DNA of 64,000 nucleotides from Streptomyces sp. NBC_00377 (GCF_036075115.1 NZ_CP107958.1:6696001-6760000); one strand, 5' to 3'; shown: positions 1 through 8,796, counted from the stretch's first letter. Notes: generated by a model from the letters alone, not told the origin. Program-made: numbers and translations.

Positions 1-152
1 GCGCTGTCCCCCGCATCGCACGTGTGCGAGCATGAAAGGGAAGAAGAAGAGGAAAGAAGTGGAGACACGGTTCCTCGGCCCGGAATGAATCCGCGGCCCC
101 GGCGGTTGGAAACGTCGGCAAGCAGTCTCCGTACAACCCGGGAGAGATGTAG
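1..152. other. Upstream region of erpA, no gene assigned
   Basis: The first 152 bases hold no gene I can defend. An 18-codon Lys/Glu-rich ORF (32-88, ATG to TGA) lies on the + strand but lacks a convincing Shine-Dalgarno sequence. A frame from base 3 stops at 33-35 and could be the tail of an upstream gene outside the window. The erpA ribosome binding site (GGGAGAG, about 139-145) closes the region. Confidence 0.3.
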
Positions 153-509
153 ATGTCCGTATCGGACGAGAAGACCACTGTCAGCGACGGCATCCTCCTG
201 TCCGACGCCGCCGCGGCGAAGGTCAAGGCCCTGCTCGAACAGGAAGGCCGTGACGACCTGGCCCTGCGTGTCGCCGTTCAGCCCGGCGGCTGCTCCGGCC
301 TGCGCTACCAGCTCTTCTTCGACGAGCGCGCGCTCGACGGTGACGTGGTGAAGGACTTCGACGGCGTCAAGGTCGTCACCGACCGCATGAGCGCCCCGTA
401 CCTGGGCGGCGCCTCCATCGACTTCGTCGACACCATCGAGAAGCAGGGCTTCACGATCGACAACCCGAACGCGACGGGCTCCTGCGCCTGCGGCGACTCC
501 TTCAGCTAG
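153..509 (+). CDS. erpA: Iron-sulfur cluster insertion protein ErpA (HesB/IscA family)
   Basis: A 118-residue A-type Fe-S carrier protein of the cytoplasm that accepts assembled clusters and passes them to apo-enzymes. The three conserved cysteines are present: Cys47 in GGCSG and Cys111/Cys113 in the C-terminal CACGDSF motif. Length is normal for the family. The start at 153 follows a GGGAGAG ribosome binding site with about 7 nt spacing. It stands alone and ends in a strong hairpin terminator. A cysteine desulfurase-TusA fusion lies 3.4 kb downstream, and the neighbouring respiratory genes encode a Rieske Fe-S protein, so a supply role for this locus is reasonable inference. Confidence 0.95.
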   Translation: MSVSDEKTTVSDGILLSDAAAAKVKALLEQEGRDDLALRVAVQPGGCSGLRYQLFFDERALDGDVVKDFDGVKVVTDRMSAPYLGGASIDFVDTIEKQGFTIDNPNATGSCACGDSFS

Positions 510-534
510 GTCGTCGGTTCGCACCTCTGAACGA

Positions 535-576
535 CGCGAAGGCGGCGGCCCCCTCCAGGGGGTCGCCGCCTTCGCG
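535..576 (+). terminator. Strong hairpin terminator after erpA
   Basis: A 19-bp stem (arms 535-553 and 558-576, one G-U wobble) with loop TCCA. There is no long T-run, as is common for Streptomyces terminators. It also lies just beyond the stop of the converging gene at 605, so it may work in both directions. Confidence 0.8.
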
Positions 577-604
577 TGCGCACCGCTCGGACCGCCGCGC
601 CGGA

Positions 605-2512
605 TTACTGCGCCTGCGGCAGCCGCGCCCCCGCCTTCTCCAGCGGGATCGCCCGGCCGTCCGTGCCGACCACCTTCCGGCCGTCCAGCGGCTCGTCCAG
701 CCGCACGGTCTGGTGGTACTCCTTGGCGATCATGATGCAGACCTTGTTCGGCCAGGGCGTTGCGGTCACGGTGACCTTGACCTCGTCGCCGCTCCGGGCC
801 GCCGTGGCCTTGTAGTCGGCGCACACCCCGCCGGTGAAGCTCACGGTCAGCTCGTCGCCCTCGGCGGTGTAGCCGTCCACCTTGACGTCATGCGCTTTCG
901 AAGAGGAGGAGCCGGTCGGCGTGGGTACGGGCGCGGGTGTCGTGGCGGACTTCAGATACGCCGGCTCGACGGCCGGCTGCGTCACCGTGTAGCCGTCCGC
1001 GGTCCCCGCCGCCCGCACCTCGAACAGCCAGGACGGCACGAGCACCTGCCGACCGCCCGAGGTGTGCGGGGCGAGCCCGAGCACCGCGTCCTCGACCGTC
1101 GCCGTCTGAGCCTTCGGAGCGGCCGTGGACGCGTTGCACGGGCTCTCCAGCCGGTCCTTCAGCGGCACCGGGCCAGTACAGCCGCCGATGCCCATCCGGT
1201 GGCCGGTCCCGGGCGCCGCGTTCAACGCGTCCAGCGCCTCCCGCGCGCTGAGCAGCGGGTACGTGGCACCCTTCACCGGAGTTTCCAGCTGCCCGTTGCC
1301 GCCGACCACGGTGCCCTGGGCGCCGACGCTGATCCCGGTCGTCCAGCCGTAGGTGGGCAGGGAGCCGATCACGGGGTCGGCGTTCACCACCCGCTGGGTC
1401 CCCATGACCTGGCTCGCGTCCACCTCGGCGCCGCCCTGTCCGACCGCTGCCAGGACCGGCGCCGCCGCCTTCTTCGCGGCCTCCTCGCTCACCGGGTCGC
1501 CGGCCGGGGTGACGGACGTCCCGGCGCATTTGTCGGTGCCGGCCGTGCAGTTGTCGGTGCCGGGCGCGTACCGGGTGAACGTCCACATCCCCGGCGCCTG
1601 TCGGTTCACCCGCAGCACCGGCCCCGAGCCGTCGTTCCCGGAGCCGACCTTCCATGCCGCCCCGTCGGCCACCGGCGTCCCCTCTGCCCCCAGCACCTTC
1701 GCCAGCCGCGCCACCTCGTCCTTGGCGACCTCGCCCTTCGCCCAGTACACGGGCGCGGTGCCCGGACCGTCGGGAAGCGGGCCCGCGGTCTTGTAGGTCA
1801 CCCCGTAGGGGTTGGGCTCGCCGGGCGCGATGCCGTTCGTACCGCCCTGCGAGGCACCCGCACCCGCACCCGTACCCGCGGAGTAGTCGTCCAAGGGGAG
1901 CGCCGAGGGCGTCCCGTCCCCGGACGGCGACCCGGCTCCGGCGCTCCCGCCGGAACCGCCGGTCGCACTGGCGGTCAGATAGGCTCCGCCGCCCCCCACC
2001 AGCAGCACGGCGGCCGCGACGGAGGCGATGAGGACGGGGGAGCGGCGCCGGGGGCCGGCAGCGGACCCGCCGTGGACCGCCGGCCCGACGACGGGCTCGT
2101 CCGGCCCGGAGTCGGCAACGGAGGCCACCTCGGCAGAGTCGGAGTGGGGGAGGGGGTGCCGCTGACCCGGGTCGGCGTCGGCATCGGCGCCCGCGTCGGA
2201 ATCGGAGGGCTCTCCGGCAGTGGAGGCCGGGGCAGGCTCCGATGCGGAGACGGCGGGCTTCACCGCGGCGGAGACCGAAGCGACCCCGGCGTCCGAAACG
2301 GCCGGAGGCCCGGAGGGACCCGTCTCCTCAGGAGCGCCGGCCTCATCGGCACGCGCCGCGCCCGCCTCGCTCTCCCCGGCCGGGGTGTCCCCGGGCCGCG
2401 CGTCTGCGCCCTGCGCCTCCCGGACCTCGGCGTCCTCGGCCGTGGCCTTCTCGGAACCGGTCTCCTCCGGCTCGCGCGCGGCGTCGTCGTTCTCGGGTCG
2501 CTCGGTGTTCAC
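605..2512 (-). CDS. Single-pass membrane protein with acidic disordered N-terminus (unknown function)
   Basis: A 635-residue protein. About 150 residues of Glu/Asp/Ala/Pro-rich low-complexity sequence come first, followed by an Arg-rich stop-transfer patch, one hydrophobic segment (around residues 158-180) and a long extracytoplasmic domain of about 430 residues. That domain contains paired cysteines (for example NCTAGTDKC and GGCTGP), suggesting disulfides. I recognise no catalytic domain. The GTG start at 2512 is supported by AAGGAG seven bases upstream. The gene converges on erpA. Similar proteins are annotated in streptomycetes only as membrane or hypothetical proteins. A cell-surface or sensor role is a guess. 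Confidence 0.8.
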   Translation of the reverse strand: MNTERPENDDAAREPEETGSEKATAEDAEVREAQGADARPGDTPAGESEAGAARADEAGAPEETGPSGPPAVSDAGVASVSAAVKPAVSASEPAPASTAGEPSDSDAGADADADPGQRHPLPHSDSAEVASVADSGPDEPVVGPAVHGGSAAGPRRRSPVLIASVAAAVLLVGGGGAYLTASATGGSGGSAGAGSPSGDGTPSALPLDDYSAGTGAGAGASQGGTNGIAPGEPNPYGVTYKTAGPLPDGPGTAPVYWAKGEVAKDEVARLAKVLGAEGTPVADGAAWKVGSGNDGSGPVLRVNRQAPGMWTFTRYAPGTDNCTAGTDKCAGTSVTPAGDPVSEEAAKKAAAPVLAAVGQGGAEVDASQVMGTQRVVNADPVIGSLPTYGWTTGISVGAQGTVVGGNGQLETPVKGATYPLLSAREALDALNAAPGTGHRMGIGGCTGPVPLKDRLESPCNASTAAPKAQTATVEDAVLGLAPHTSGGRQVLVPSWLFEVRAAGTADGYTVTQPAVEPAYLKSATTPAPVPTPTGSSSSKAHDVKVDGYTAEGDELTVSFTGGVCADYKATAARSGDEVKVTVTATPWPNKVCIMIAKEYHQTVRLDEPLDGRKVVGTDGRAIPLEKAGARLPQAQ

Positions 2513-2640
2513 CGCATCGCTCCTTCGGCTGCCCTGCTGTCGTACCCCACATCCCTACTACGAGGGACGGCGATGGGACGCGACGGGGGAGCGCACGGTT
2601 CCCTTCCGTGCGCCGTACCGAAGAATTCGAGGGTTTACCC

Positions 2641-2850
2641 CTAGTTGCCGTAGTCCGGCATGGCCTCCAGAAGTCGTGCCGACGTCGCCGGAACGGTCAC
2701 TCCGTGGATGAGTGACGGGGAGACCGGACGGGAAGCGATCTTCTCGGGGGCCGCCCAGTGCCGGGCCATCCGGACGCAGTCACCGCGCAGCGACACGAGG
2801 TCGCCGTCGAGATCGGCCGGAGCGGGCGTGTGGAACTCGAGGTTCTTCAT
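2641..2850 (-). CDS. Small conserved-looking protein, unknown function
   Basis: A 69-residue soluble protein with a single Cys and no recognised domain. Its reality is supported by a TACGGT -10 box ending six bases before the ATG, which fits the leaderless pattern seen for many other genes in this window. It is divergent from the PfkB kinase. Function is unknown. It could be missed or wrongly discarded because of its size. Confidence 0.65.
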   Translation of the reverse strand: MKNLEFHTPAPADLDGDLVSLRGDCVRMARHWAAPEKIASRPVSPSLIHGVTVPATSARLLEAMPDYGN

Positions 2851-2856
2851 AGCCGA

Positions 2857-2862
2857 ACCGTA
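2857..2862 (-). promoter_or_regulatory. -10 box TACGGT for leaderless 69-aa gene
   Basis: TACGGT on the minus strand with 6 nt to the ATG at 2850. No Shine-Dalgarno sequence can fit, so a leaderless transcript is inferred. Confidence 0.5.
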
Positions 2863-2936
2863 AGCACGCTGGAGCCCGCGAAGAAAGATCTACTATCGGG
2901 TAGTTTCGGCTGCTTCAGTGGCGCGAGTCGACCGGG

Positions 2937-2942
2937 TAGCGT
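2937..2942 (+). promoter_or_regulatory. -10 box TAGCGT upstream of PfkB kinase
   Basis: TAGCGT sits about 38 bases before the GTG start at 2981, leaving room for a short leader with the CAGGAG ribosome binding site. I see no clear -35. Confidence 0.4.
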
Positions 2943-2980
2943 GAACTGTCAATCCCCCTCCCCTCAGGAGAGTCCACGCC

Positions 2981-3955
2981 GTGCGCATCGCAGTCACCGG
3001 CTCCATCGCCACCGACCACCTCATGACGTTCCCCGGCCGCTTCGCCGACCAGCTCGTCGCGGACCAGCTGCACACGGTCTCGCTCTCCTTCCTGGTCGAC
3101 AACCTGGACGTGCGCCGGGGCGGTGTGGGCGCGAACATCGCCTTCGGAATGGGACAGCTGGGTACCCGGCCCATCCTGGTCGGCGCCGCCGGCGCCGACT
3201 TCGACGAGTACCGGGCCTGGCTGGACCGGCACGGCGTCGACACCGGGTCGGTCCGTATCTCCGAGACCCTGCACACGGCCCGCTTCGTGTGCACCACCGA
3301 CGCCGACCACAACCAGATCGGCTCCTTCTACACCGGCGCCATGAGCGAGGCCCGGCTCATCGAGCTCAAGACCGTCGCCGACCGCGTGGGCGGGCTGGAC
3401 CTGGTCGTGATCGGCGCCGACGACCCGGAGGCGATGCTCCGCCACACCGAGGAGTGCCGCGCCCGCTCGATCCCCTTCGCGGCCGACTTCTCCCAGCAGA
3501 TCGCCCGTATGAACGGCGACGAGATCCGGATACTGCTGGAGGGCGCGACCTACCTCTTCTCCAACGAGTACGAGAAGGGCCTCATCGAGTCCAAGACGGG
3601 CTGGAGCGACGCCGACATCCTCGCCAAGGTCGGCCACCGCGTCACCACCCTCGGCTCGCGCGGCGTCCGCATCGAGCGCGCCGGCGAGGACCCGATCGAG
3701 GTCGGATGCCCCGAGGAGGAGGCCAAGGTCGAGCCCACCGGCGTCGGCGACGCCTTCCGGGCCGGCTTCGTCTCCGGCCTGGCCTGGGGCGTCTCGCACG
3801 AGCGCGCCGCCCAGATCGGCTGCATGCTCGCCACCCTCGTGATCGAGACGGTCGGCACCCAGGAGTACCAGCTGCGCCGCGCCCACTTCATGGACCGCTT
3901 CACCAAGGCGTACGGCGACGACGCGGCCACCGAGGTGCGCAAGCACCTGGCGTGA
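2981..3955 (+). CDS. PfkB-family carbohydrate/nucleoside kinase (adenosine kinase-like)
   Basis: A 324-residue ribokinase-fold kinase. The N-terminal GSIATDHL strand, the GG-x-GANIA substrate motif near residue 48, and the C-terminal PfkB signature around VEPTGVGDAFRAG are visible; the Asp of GVGDA is the catalytic base. The actinobacterial homologue next to ctaC in M. tuberculosis (Rv2202c) is an adenosine kinase, so adenosine phosphorylation is the best guess; other sugars or nucleosides remain possible. The GTG start follows CAGGAG. The gene ends one base short of the converging cysteine desulfurase, leaving no intergenic terminator. Confidence 0.85.
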   Translation: MRIAVTGSIATDHLMTFPGRFADQLVADQLHTVSLSFLVDNLDVRRGGVGANIAFGMGQLGTRPILVGAAGADFDEYRAWLDRHGVDTGSVRISETLHTARFVCTTDADHNQIGSFYTGAMSEARLIELKTVADRVGGLDLVVIGADDPEAMLRHTEECRARSIPFAADFSQQIARMNGDEIRILLEGATYLFSNEYEKGLIESKTGWSDADILAKVGHRVTTLGSRGVRIERAGEDPIEVGCPEEEAKVEPTGVGDAFRAGFVSGLAWGVSHERAAQIGCMLATLVIETVGTQEYQLRRAHFMDRFTKAYGDDAATEVRKHLA

Positions 3956-3956
3956 C

Positions 3957-5333
3957 TCAGGACGTCCGGCGGACCACGTAGGCCGAACCGCGGTCCGCCG
4001 GCTCCTCGCCGACGTACTCCTGTCCCCGCATCTCGCACCACGCGGGGATGTCCAGCCGAGCCGCCTCGTCGTCGGAGAGCACCCGCACCGAGCCGCCGAC
4101 CGGCACGTCCCCGATCACCTTCGCCAGCTCGATCACGGGAATCGGACACCGCTTGCCCAGCGCGTCCACGACGAGCACGTCGCCGCGGACGTCCGCCACG
4201 GGCGCGGGCGCCCCGAGCTTCTCCCGCACTCCCGCCACCGCCCCCGGCAACACGTCGAGGAACCTCTCCACGTCCTCCTCGGCTGCTCCCACCGGCAGCG
4301 AAACCCGCACGTTTCCCTCACTCAGCACCCCCATCGCCCTCAGCACATGGCTGGGGGTCAGTGTGCTGCTGGTGCAGGACGACCCCGAGGAGACGGAGAA
4401 CCCCGCCCGGTCCAGCTCGTGCAGCAGCGCCTCTCCGTCGACATACAGACAGGAGAAGGTGACGATGCCGGGCAGCCGCCGCTCCGGATCCCCGACGACC
4501 TCCACGTCCGGTACGAGAGCCCCCACCCGGGCCCGGATCCGCGCCGTCAGCTCCCGCACCCGTACCGCCTCCTGCGCCGCCTGCGCCCGGACCGCCCGCA
4601 GCGAGGCCGCCGCGGCCACGATCGCCGGAATGTTCTCGAACCCGGCCGCCCGCCCCGACTCCCGCTCGTCCACGGGCCCCCGCGGCGCGAACCGGACGCC
4701 CTTGCGCACGACGAGCAGGCCGACACCGGACGGCCCGCCCCACTTGTGCGCGCTCGCGGCCAGCAGTGACCAGGGGCCCTCCACGGCTCCCCATCCGAGC
4801 GACTGGGCGGCGTCCACCAGCAACGGAACCCCTGCCTCCCGGCACAGCTCGGCCACCTCCGCCACCGGCTGCTCGGTCCCCACCTCGTGGTTGGCCGACT
4901 GAAGACAGGCCAGCGCGGTGTCGGACCGCAGCGCGTCTGCGTACGACCCGACGGAGACCGCCCCGGTCCTGGTCACCGGCGCCCTGGTCACCGTCCCGCC
5001 CTCCGCCTCGAACACCTCGGCCGAATGGAGTACCGAGGAGTGTTCGACGGCTGACACGATCAGGTGACGTCCTGCCCTCCGGCGCCCCGCCAGCGCGCCC
5101 GCGATCCCGGAGTGCACGGCCCCGGTCCCGGAAGACGTGAACACCAGCTCGTCCGGCCGGCAGCCGACGGCCTCGGCCGCCGCCTCCCGCGCCGCGTCCA
5201 GCAGCATCCGGGCCCGCCGCCCCTCCCGGTACAGACGGGCGGGATCCGCCCACCCCTCGTCGAGCGAGGCCGACAGCGCCTGACGGGCGACGGGATGAAG
5301 CGGGGCAGCGGAAGCAGCGTCGAAGTAGGCCAC
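3957..5333 (-). CDS. Cysteine desulfurase fused to a TusA-like sulfur carrier domain
   Basis: A 458-residue fusion. Residues 1-375 form a class V PLP aminotransferase of the NifS/IscS group: the PLP lysine lies in SAHKWGGP, and the active-site cysteine loop SSGSSCTSS is short, as in IscS-type enzymes. Residues about 385-450 are a TusA/SirA domain with the CPIP motif (DALGKRCPIPVIELAK) whose Cys carries persulfide. The enzyme would take sulfur from L-cysteine and pass it directly to its own carrier domain for thionucleosides, molybdopterin or other thio-cofactors. The GTG start at 5333 has TAACGT six bases upstream, implying a leaderless mRNA. Confidence 0.9.
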   Translation of the reverse strand: MAYFDAASAAPLHPVARQALSASLDEGWADPARLYREGRRARMLLDAAREAAAEAVGCRPDELVFTSSGTGAVHSGIAGALAGRRRAGRHLIVSAVEHSSVLHSAEVFEAEGGTVTRAPVTRTGAVSVGSYADALRSDTALACLQSANHEVGTEQPVAEVAELCREAGVPLLVDAAQSLGWGAVEGPWSLLAASAHKWGGPSGVGLLVVRKGVRFAPRGPVDERESGRAAGFENIPAIVAAAASLRAVRAQAAQEAVRVRELTARIRARVGALVPDVEVVGDPERRLPGIVTFSCLYVDGEALLHELDRAGFSVSSGSSCTSSTLTPSHVLRAMGVLSEGNVRVSLPVGAAEEDVERFLDVLPGAVAGVREKLGAPAPVADVRGDVLVVDALGKRCPIPVIELAKVIGDVPVGGSVRVLSDDEAARLDIPAWCEMRGQEYVGEEPADRGSAYVVRRTS

Positions 5334-5339
5334 ACGGCA

Positions 5340-5345
5340 ACGTTA
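5340..5345 (-). promoter_or_regulatory. -10 box TAACGT for leaderless cysteine desulfurase
   Basis: TAACGT on the minus strand ends six bases before the GTG at 5333, matching the window-wide leaderless spacing. Confidence 0.55.
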
Positions 5346-5540
5346 AGACGTGCGGGAGCGGGGAAGGAGCGCGGGCCTGCGCCGATGTGCGACTGCGCGA
5401 CGGGGGCGCGAAAGGCCCTTACCGGCCCTTGACCTCCGCACAACCCGCATTGACGACCTATCAGGCGTCGCTCCCCGCCCCTTGGGGGTGACCCGCGGCG
5501 CGTATGCCACCCTCCCCGCGACCCCCCGGAGGGCGTCGGC

Positions 5541-5571
5541 TAGGGTTTGGTCCGCATAAACATCCAAACCC
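5541..5571 (+). promoter_or_regulatory. cta operon -10 box with overlapping 8-bp inverted repeat
   Basis: TAGGGT (5541-5546) overlaps the left arm GGGTTTGG; the right arm CCAAACCC follows after 13 nt. Depending on the true start site this is either an operator across the promoter or a 5'-end RNA hairpin. Confidence 0.45.
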
Positions 5572-5654
5572 CTGCCCGACGCAGGGCGGCGACCGACCAG
5601 CGAGAAGGCAGGCCGCAGCCAACCGCGCGGGCGAGACTCTCGGGAAGGCGCTAC

Positions 5655-6647
5655 GTGAGTCCCAACGGCTCCGACCTCCCCCGCTGCCTGAAGGGCGCGG
5701 GTGGTACCCCCACGTCGCGGCGCCCGATGCGGCGGAAGCTGCTGCAGGCAATGACCGCGGGCCTGGTCCTGGCGACCGCCACCGGTTGCACATACAAGGA
5801 CTTCCCCCGCCTTGGTATGCCCACCCCGGTCACAGAAGAGGCTCCGCGGATCCTCTCCCTGTGGCAGGGCTCGTGGGCAGCCGCGCTGGCCACCGGCGTG
5901 CTGGTGTGGGGCCTGATCCTGTGGAGTGCTTTCTTCCACCGCCGCAGCCGCACAAAGGTCGAAGTTCCTCCGCAGACCCGGTACAACATGCCGATCGAGG
6001 CGCTGTACACGGTCGTGCCGATCATCATCGTCTCGGTCCTGTTCTACTTCACGGCCCGTGACGAATCGAAGCTGCTGAGCCTCGACAAGAAGCCCGACGT
6101 CACGGTGAACGTGGTCGGCTTCCAGTGGAGCTGGTGCTTCAACTACATCGAGAACGTCGACGGTTCCGACGGGGACGCGAAGACCGACAAGAACCTGGCC
6201 GCGATCCCGGACCGGTTCAAGAAGGACTTCCCCGACAACGCCGGCGGCGTCTACACCTGCGGCACCCCCGGTGAGCGGAACCCGCAGACCGACAACCCGG
6301 GCCCGACCCTCTGGCTCCCCGAGGGCAAGACGGTCCGCTTCGTCCTCACTTCGCGTGACGTCATCCACTCCTTCTGGGTGGTGCCGTTCCTGATGAAGCA
6401 GGACGTCATTCCGGGTCACACCAACTCCTTCCAGGTGACGCCCAACCGGGAAGGCACCTTCCTGGGCAAGTGCGCCGAGCTCTGCGGCGTCGACCACTCC
6501 CGGATGCTGTTCAACGTGAAGGTCGTCTCTCCGGAGCGGTACGAGCAGCACCTGAAGGAAATCGCCAAGAACGGGCAGACCGGTTACGTTCCGGCCGGCA
6601 TCGAGCAAACGAACCCCGAGAAGAACCGGGAGTCGAACGTCCTGTGA
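5655..6647 (+). CDS. ctaC: Cytochrome c oxidase subunit II (CtaC)
   Basis: The CuA-bearing subunit of the aa3 oxidase. It has a lipobox ending ATATGC (Cys45 from this start), two transmembrane helices (about residues 58-82 and 103-123) and a periplasmic-side cupredoxin domain. The CuA ligands are visible in CAELCGVDHSRM, and the aromatic FQWSWCFNY electron-entry patch is present. I chose the GTG at 5655, which has GGGAAGG six bases upstream, over the longer upstream frame; an internal ATG (5727) just before the signal peptide is another option. The stop overlaps the start of ctaD. About 330 aa, normal for actinobacteria. Confidence 0.95.
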   Translation: MSPNGSDLPRCLKGAGGTPTSRRPMRRKLLQAMTAGLVLATATGCTYKDFPRLGMPTPVTEEAPRILSLWQGSWAAALATGVLVWGLILWSAFFHRRSRTKVEVPPQTRYNMPIEALYTVVPIIIVSVLFYFTARDESKLLSLDKKPDVTVNVVGFQWSWCFNYIENVDGSDGDAKTDKNLAAIPDRFKKDFPDNAGGVYTCGTPGERNPQTDNPGPTLWLPEGKTVRFVLTSRDVIHSFWVVPFLMKQDVIPGHTNSFQVTPNREGTFLGKCAELCGVDHSRMLFNVKVVSPERYEQHLKEIAKNGQTGYVPAGIEQTNPEKNRESNVL

Positions 6648-8380
6648 GCATCCTCAACGAACCCCAGGGTGCCTCCGCAGCTGAGGACTCGTACGAGAAC
6701 GAGCTGCCGGTCAGGCGCAAGCAGCCCGGCAACGTCGTGGTGAAGTGGCTGACGACCACCGACCACAAGACCATCGGTACGTTGTACCTGGTCACGTCGT
6801 TCGCGTTCTTCTGCATCGGTGGCGTCATGGCGCTCTTCATGCGCGCCGAGCTGGCCCGACCGGGCCTGCAGTTCATGTCGAACGAACAGTTCAACCAGGC
6901 GTTCACGATGCACGGCACGATCATGCTGCTGATGTTCGCGACGCCGCTGTTCGCCGGCTTCACCAACTGGATCATGCCGCTCCAGATCGGTGCTCCGGAC
7001 GTCGCGTTCCCGCGGCTGAACATGTTCGCCTACTGGCTGTACCTGTTCGGCTCGCTGATCGCGGTGGCCGGCTTCCTCACCCCGCAGGGCGCGGCCGACT
7101 TCGGCTGGTTCGCCTACGCCCCGCTGTCGGACGCGATCCGCAGCCCGGGCATCGGCGCCGACATGTGGATCATGGGCCTGGCCTTCTCCGGCTTCGGCAC
7201 CATCCTCGGCTCGGTCAACTTCATCACCACGATCATCTGCATGCGCGCGCCCGGCATGACGATGTTCCGTATGCCGATCTTCACCTGGAACGTCCTGCTG
7301 ACCGGTGTCCTGGTCCTGCTGGCCTTCCCGGTCCTGGCGGCCGCGCTGTTCGCCCTGGAGGCGGACCGCAAGTTCGGAGCCCATGTCTTCGACGCGGCCA
7401 ACGGCGGCGCGTTGCTGTGGCAGCACCTCTTCTGGTTCTTCGGCCATCCAGAGGTGTACATCATCGCCCTGCCGTTCTTCGGGATCATCTCCGAGGTGAT
7501 CCCGGTGTTCTCCCGCAAGCCGATGTTCGGTTACATGGGCCTGATCGCCGCGACGATCTCGATCGCCGGTCTGTCCGTGACGGTGTGGGCGCACCACATG
7601 TACGTCACGGGTGGCGTGCTGCTGCCGTTCTTCTCCTTCATGACGTTCCTCATCGCCGTCCCGACGGGCGTGAAGTTCTTCAACTGGATCGGCACCATGT
7701 GGAAGGGCTCACTGTCCTTCGAGACACCGATGCTGTGGGCGACGGGCTTCCTCATCACCTTCACCTTCGGCGGTCTGACCGGCGTCATCCTGGCCTCCCC
7801 GCCGATGGACTTCCACGTGTCCGACTCGTACTTCGTGGTGGCGCACTTCCACTACGTCGTCTTCGGCACCGTCGTCTTCGCGATGTTCTCCGGCTTCCAC
7901 TTCTGGTGGCCCAAGTTCACCGGCAAGATGCTCGACGAACGCCTCGGCAAGATCACCTTCTGGACGCTGTTCGTCGGCTTCCACGGCACCTTCCTGGTCC
8001 AGCACTGGCTGGGCGCCGAGGGCATGCCGCGCCGGTACGCCGACTACCTGGCGGCCGACGGCTTCACCGCCCTGAACACGATCTCGACGATCAGCTCGTT
8101 CGTCCTCGGTCTGTCGGTCCTGCCGTTCTTCTACAACGTGTGGAAGACCGCCAAGTACGGCAAGCCGGTCGGCGTCGACGACCCGTGGGGCTACGGCCGC
8201 TCCCTGGAGTGGGCCACCTCCTGCCCGCCGCCGCGCCACAACTTCCTCACCCTGCCGCGGATCCGCAGCGAATCCCCGGCGTTCGACCTGCACCACCCCG
8301 AGATCGCCGCGCTCGAGCAGCTGGAGCACGCCGGCCACGGTGCCAGTGCCATCTCGGGCAGCAAGGAGGCCGGCAAGTGA
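6644..8380 (+). CDS. ctaD: Cytochrome c oxidase subunit I (CtaD)
   Basis: The 578-aa catalytic heme-copper subunit with about 12 transmembrane helices. Heme and CuB ligands are recognisable in FTMHGTIM, the HPEVY motif, WAHHMY and VAHFHYV. It reduces O2 to water in the bcc-aa3 supercomplex and pumps protons. The start is the GTG at 6644 that overlaps the ctaC stop (GTGA). An upstream in-frame extension lies inside ctaC and is rejected. A weak GGGAG lies 11 bases before the GTG, so translational coupling with ctaC is likely. Confidence 0.97.
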   Translation: MSILNEPQGASAAEDSYENELPVRRKQPGNVVVKWLTTTDHKTIGTLYLVTSFAFFCIGGVMALFMRAELARPGLQFMSNEQFNQAFTMHGTIMLLMFATPLFAGFTNWIMPLQIGAPDVAFPRLNMFAYWLYLFGSLIAVAGFLTPQGAADFGWFAYAPLSDAIRSPGIGADMWIMGLAFSGFGTILGSVNFITTIICMRAPGMTMFRMPIFTWNVLLTGVLVLLAFPVLAAALFALEADRKFGAHVFDAANGGALLWQHLFWFFGHPEVYIIALPFFGIISEVIPVFSRKPMFGYMGLIAATISIAGLSVTVWAHHMYVTGGVLLPFFSFMTFLIAVPTGVKFFNWIGTMWKGSLSFETPMLWATGFLITFTFGGLTGVILASPPMDFHVSDSYFVVAHFHYVVFGTVVFAMFSGFHFWWPKFTGKMLDERLGKITFWTLFVGFHGTFLVQHWLGAEGMPRRYADYLAADGFTALNTISTISSFVLGLSVLPFFYNVWKTAKYGKPVGVDDPWGYGRSLEWATSCPPPRHNFLTLPRIRSESPAFDLHHPEIAALEQLEHAGHGASAISGSKEAGK

Positions 8381-8775
8381 AGATCCAGGGCAAGATGTTC
8401 GTCTGGCTGAGCGTCTTCGTCCTCGTCATGGCGATCGTCTATGGCGTGTGGTCGAAGGAGCCGGCCGGTACCACGGCCCTCTTCCTGGCCTTCGGCCTGT
8501 GCATCATGATCGGCTTCTACCTGGGCTTCACCGCCCGGCGGGTCGACGCGGGCGCGCAGGACAACAAGGAGGCGGACGTCGCGGACGACGCCGGCGAGCT
8601 GGGCTTCTTCAGCCCGCACAGCTGGCAGCCGCTGGCGCTCGGCACCGGCGGCGCGCTGGCCTTCCTGGGGGTCGCTGTGGGCTGGTGGCTGCTGTACTTC
8701 TCCCTCCCCCTGGTCCTCATCGGCCTCTGGGGCTGGGTCTTCGAGTACTACCGCGGTGAGAACCGCACCCAGTAA
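8377..8775 (+). CDS. ctaF: Cytochrome c oxidase subunit IV (CtaF)
   Basis: A 132-aa membrane protein with four hydrophobic segments and the actinobacterial subunit IV ending (WVFEYYRGE). It is a structural subunit of the aa3 oxidase. The GTG start at 8377 overlaps the ctaD stop and has AAGGAGG seven bases upstream. A hairpin terminator follows directly, so ctaC-ctaD-ctaF form one transcript. Confidence 0.93.
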   Translation: MKIQGKMFVWLSVFVLVMAIVYGVWSKEPAGTTALFLAFGLCIMIGFYLGFTARRVDAGAQDNKEADVADDAGELGFFSPHSWQPLALGTGGALAFLGVAVGWWLLYFSLPLVLIGLWGWVFEYYRGENRTQ

Positions 8776-8796
8776 CACGCGCCGCACGCGCACCGG

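Larger units (their letters stand above)
5334..5654. promoter_or_regulatory. Divergent promoter region between cysteine desulfurase and ctaC
   Basis: This 321-bp gap holds the minus-strand TAACGT promoter at one end. On the + strand it holds TAGGGT (5541-5546) followed at once by a perfect 8-bp inverted repeat, GGGTTTGG (5543-5550) and CCAAACCC (5564-5571), which would sit at the operon 5' end. The ctaC ribosome binding site GGGAAGG (5642-5648) ends it. I see no Rex-like operator. Confidence 0.5.

Noticed and set aside
3..35. Tail of an upstream gene ending at the TGA 33-35
   Set aside because: Only ten codons are in the window, too few to identify or confirm.
22..351. 109-aa ORF overlapping erpA
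   Set aside because: Arg/Pro-rich composition, no ribosome binding site and overlap in another frame with erpA.
2892..2904. Near-palindrome ACTATCGGGTAGT before the PfkB kinase
   Set aside because: The arms are only four to five bases with one mismatch, not enough to call an operator.
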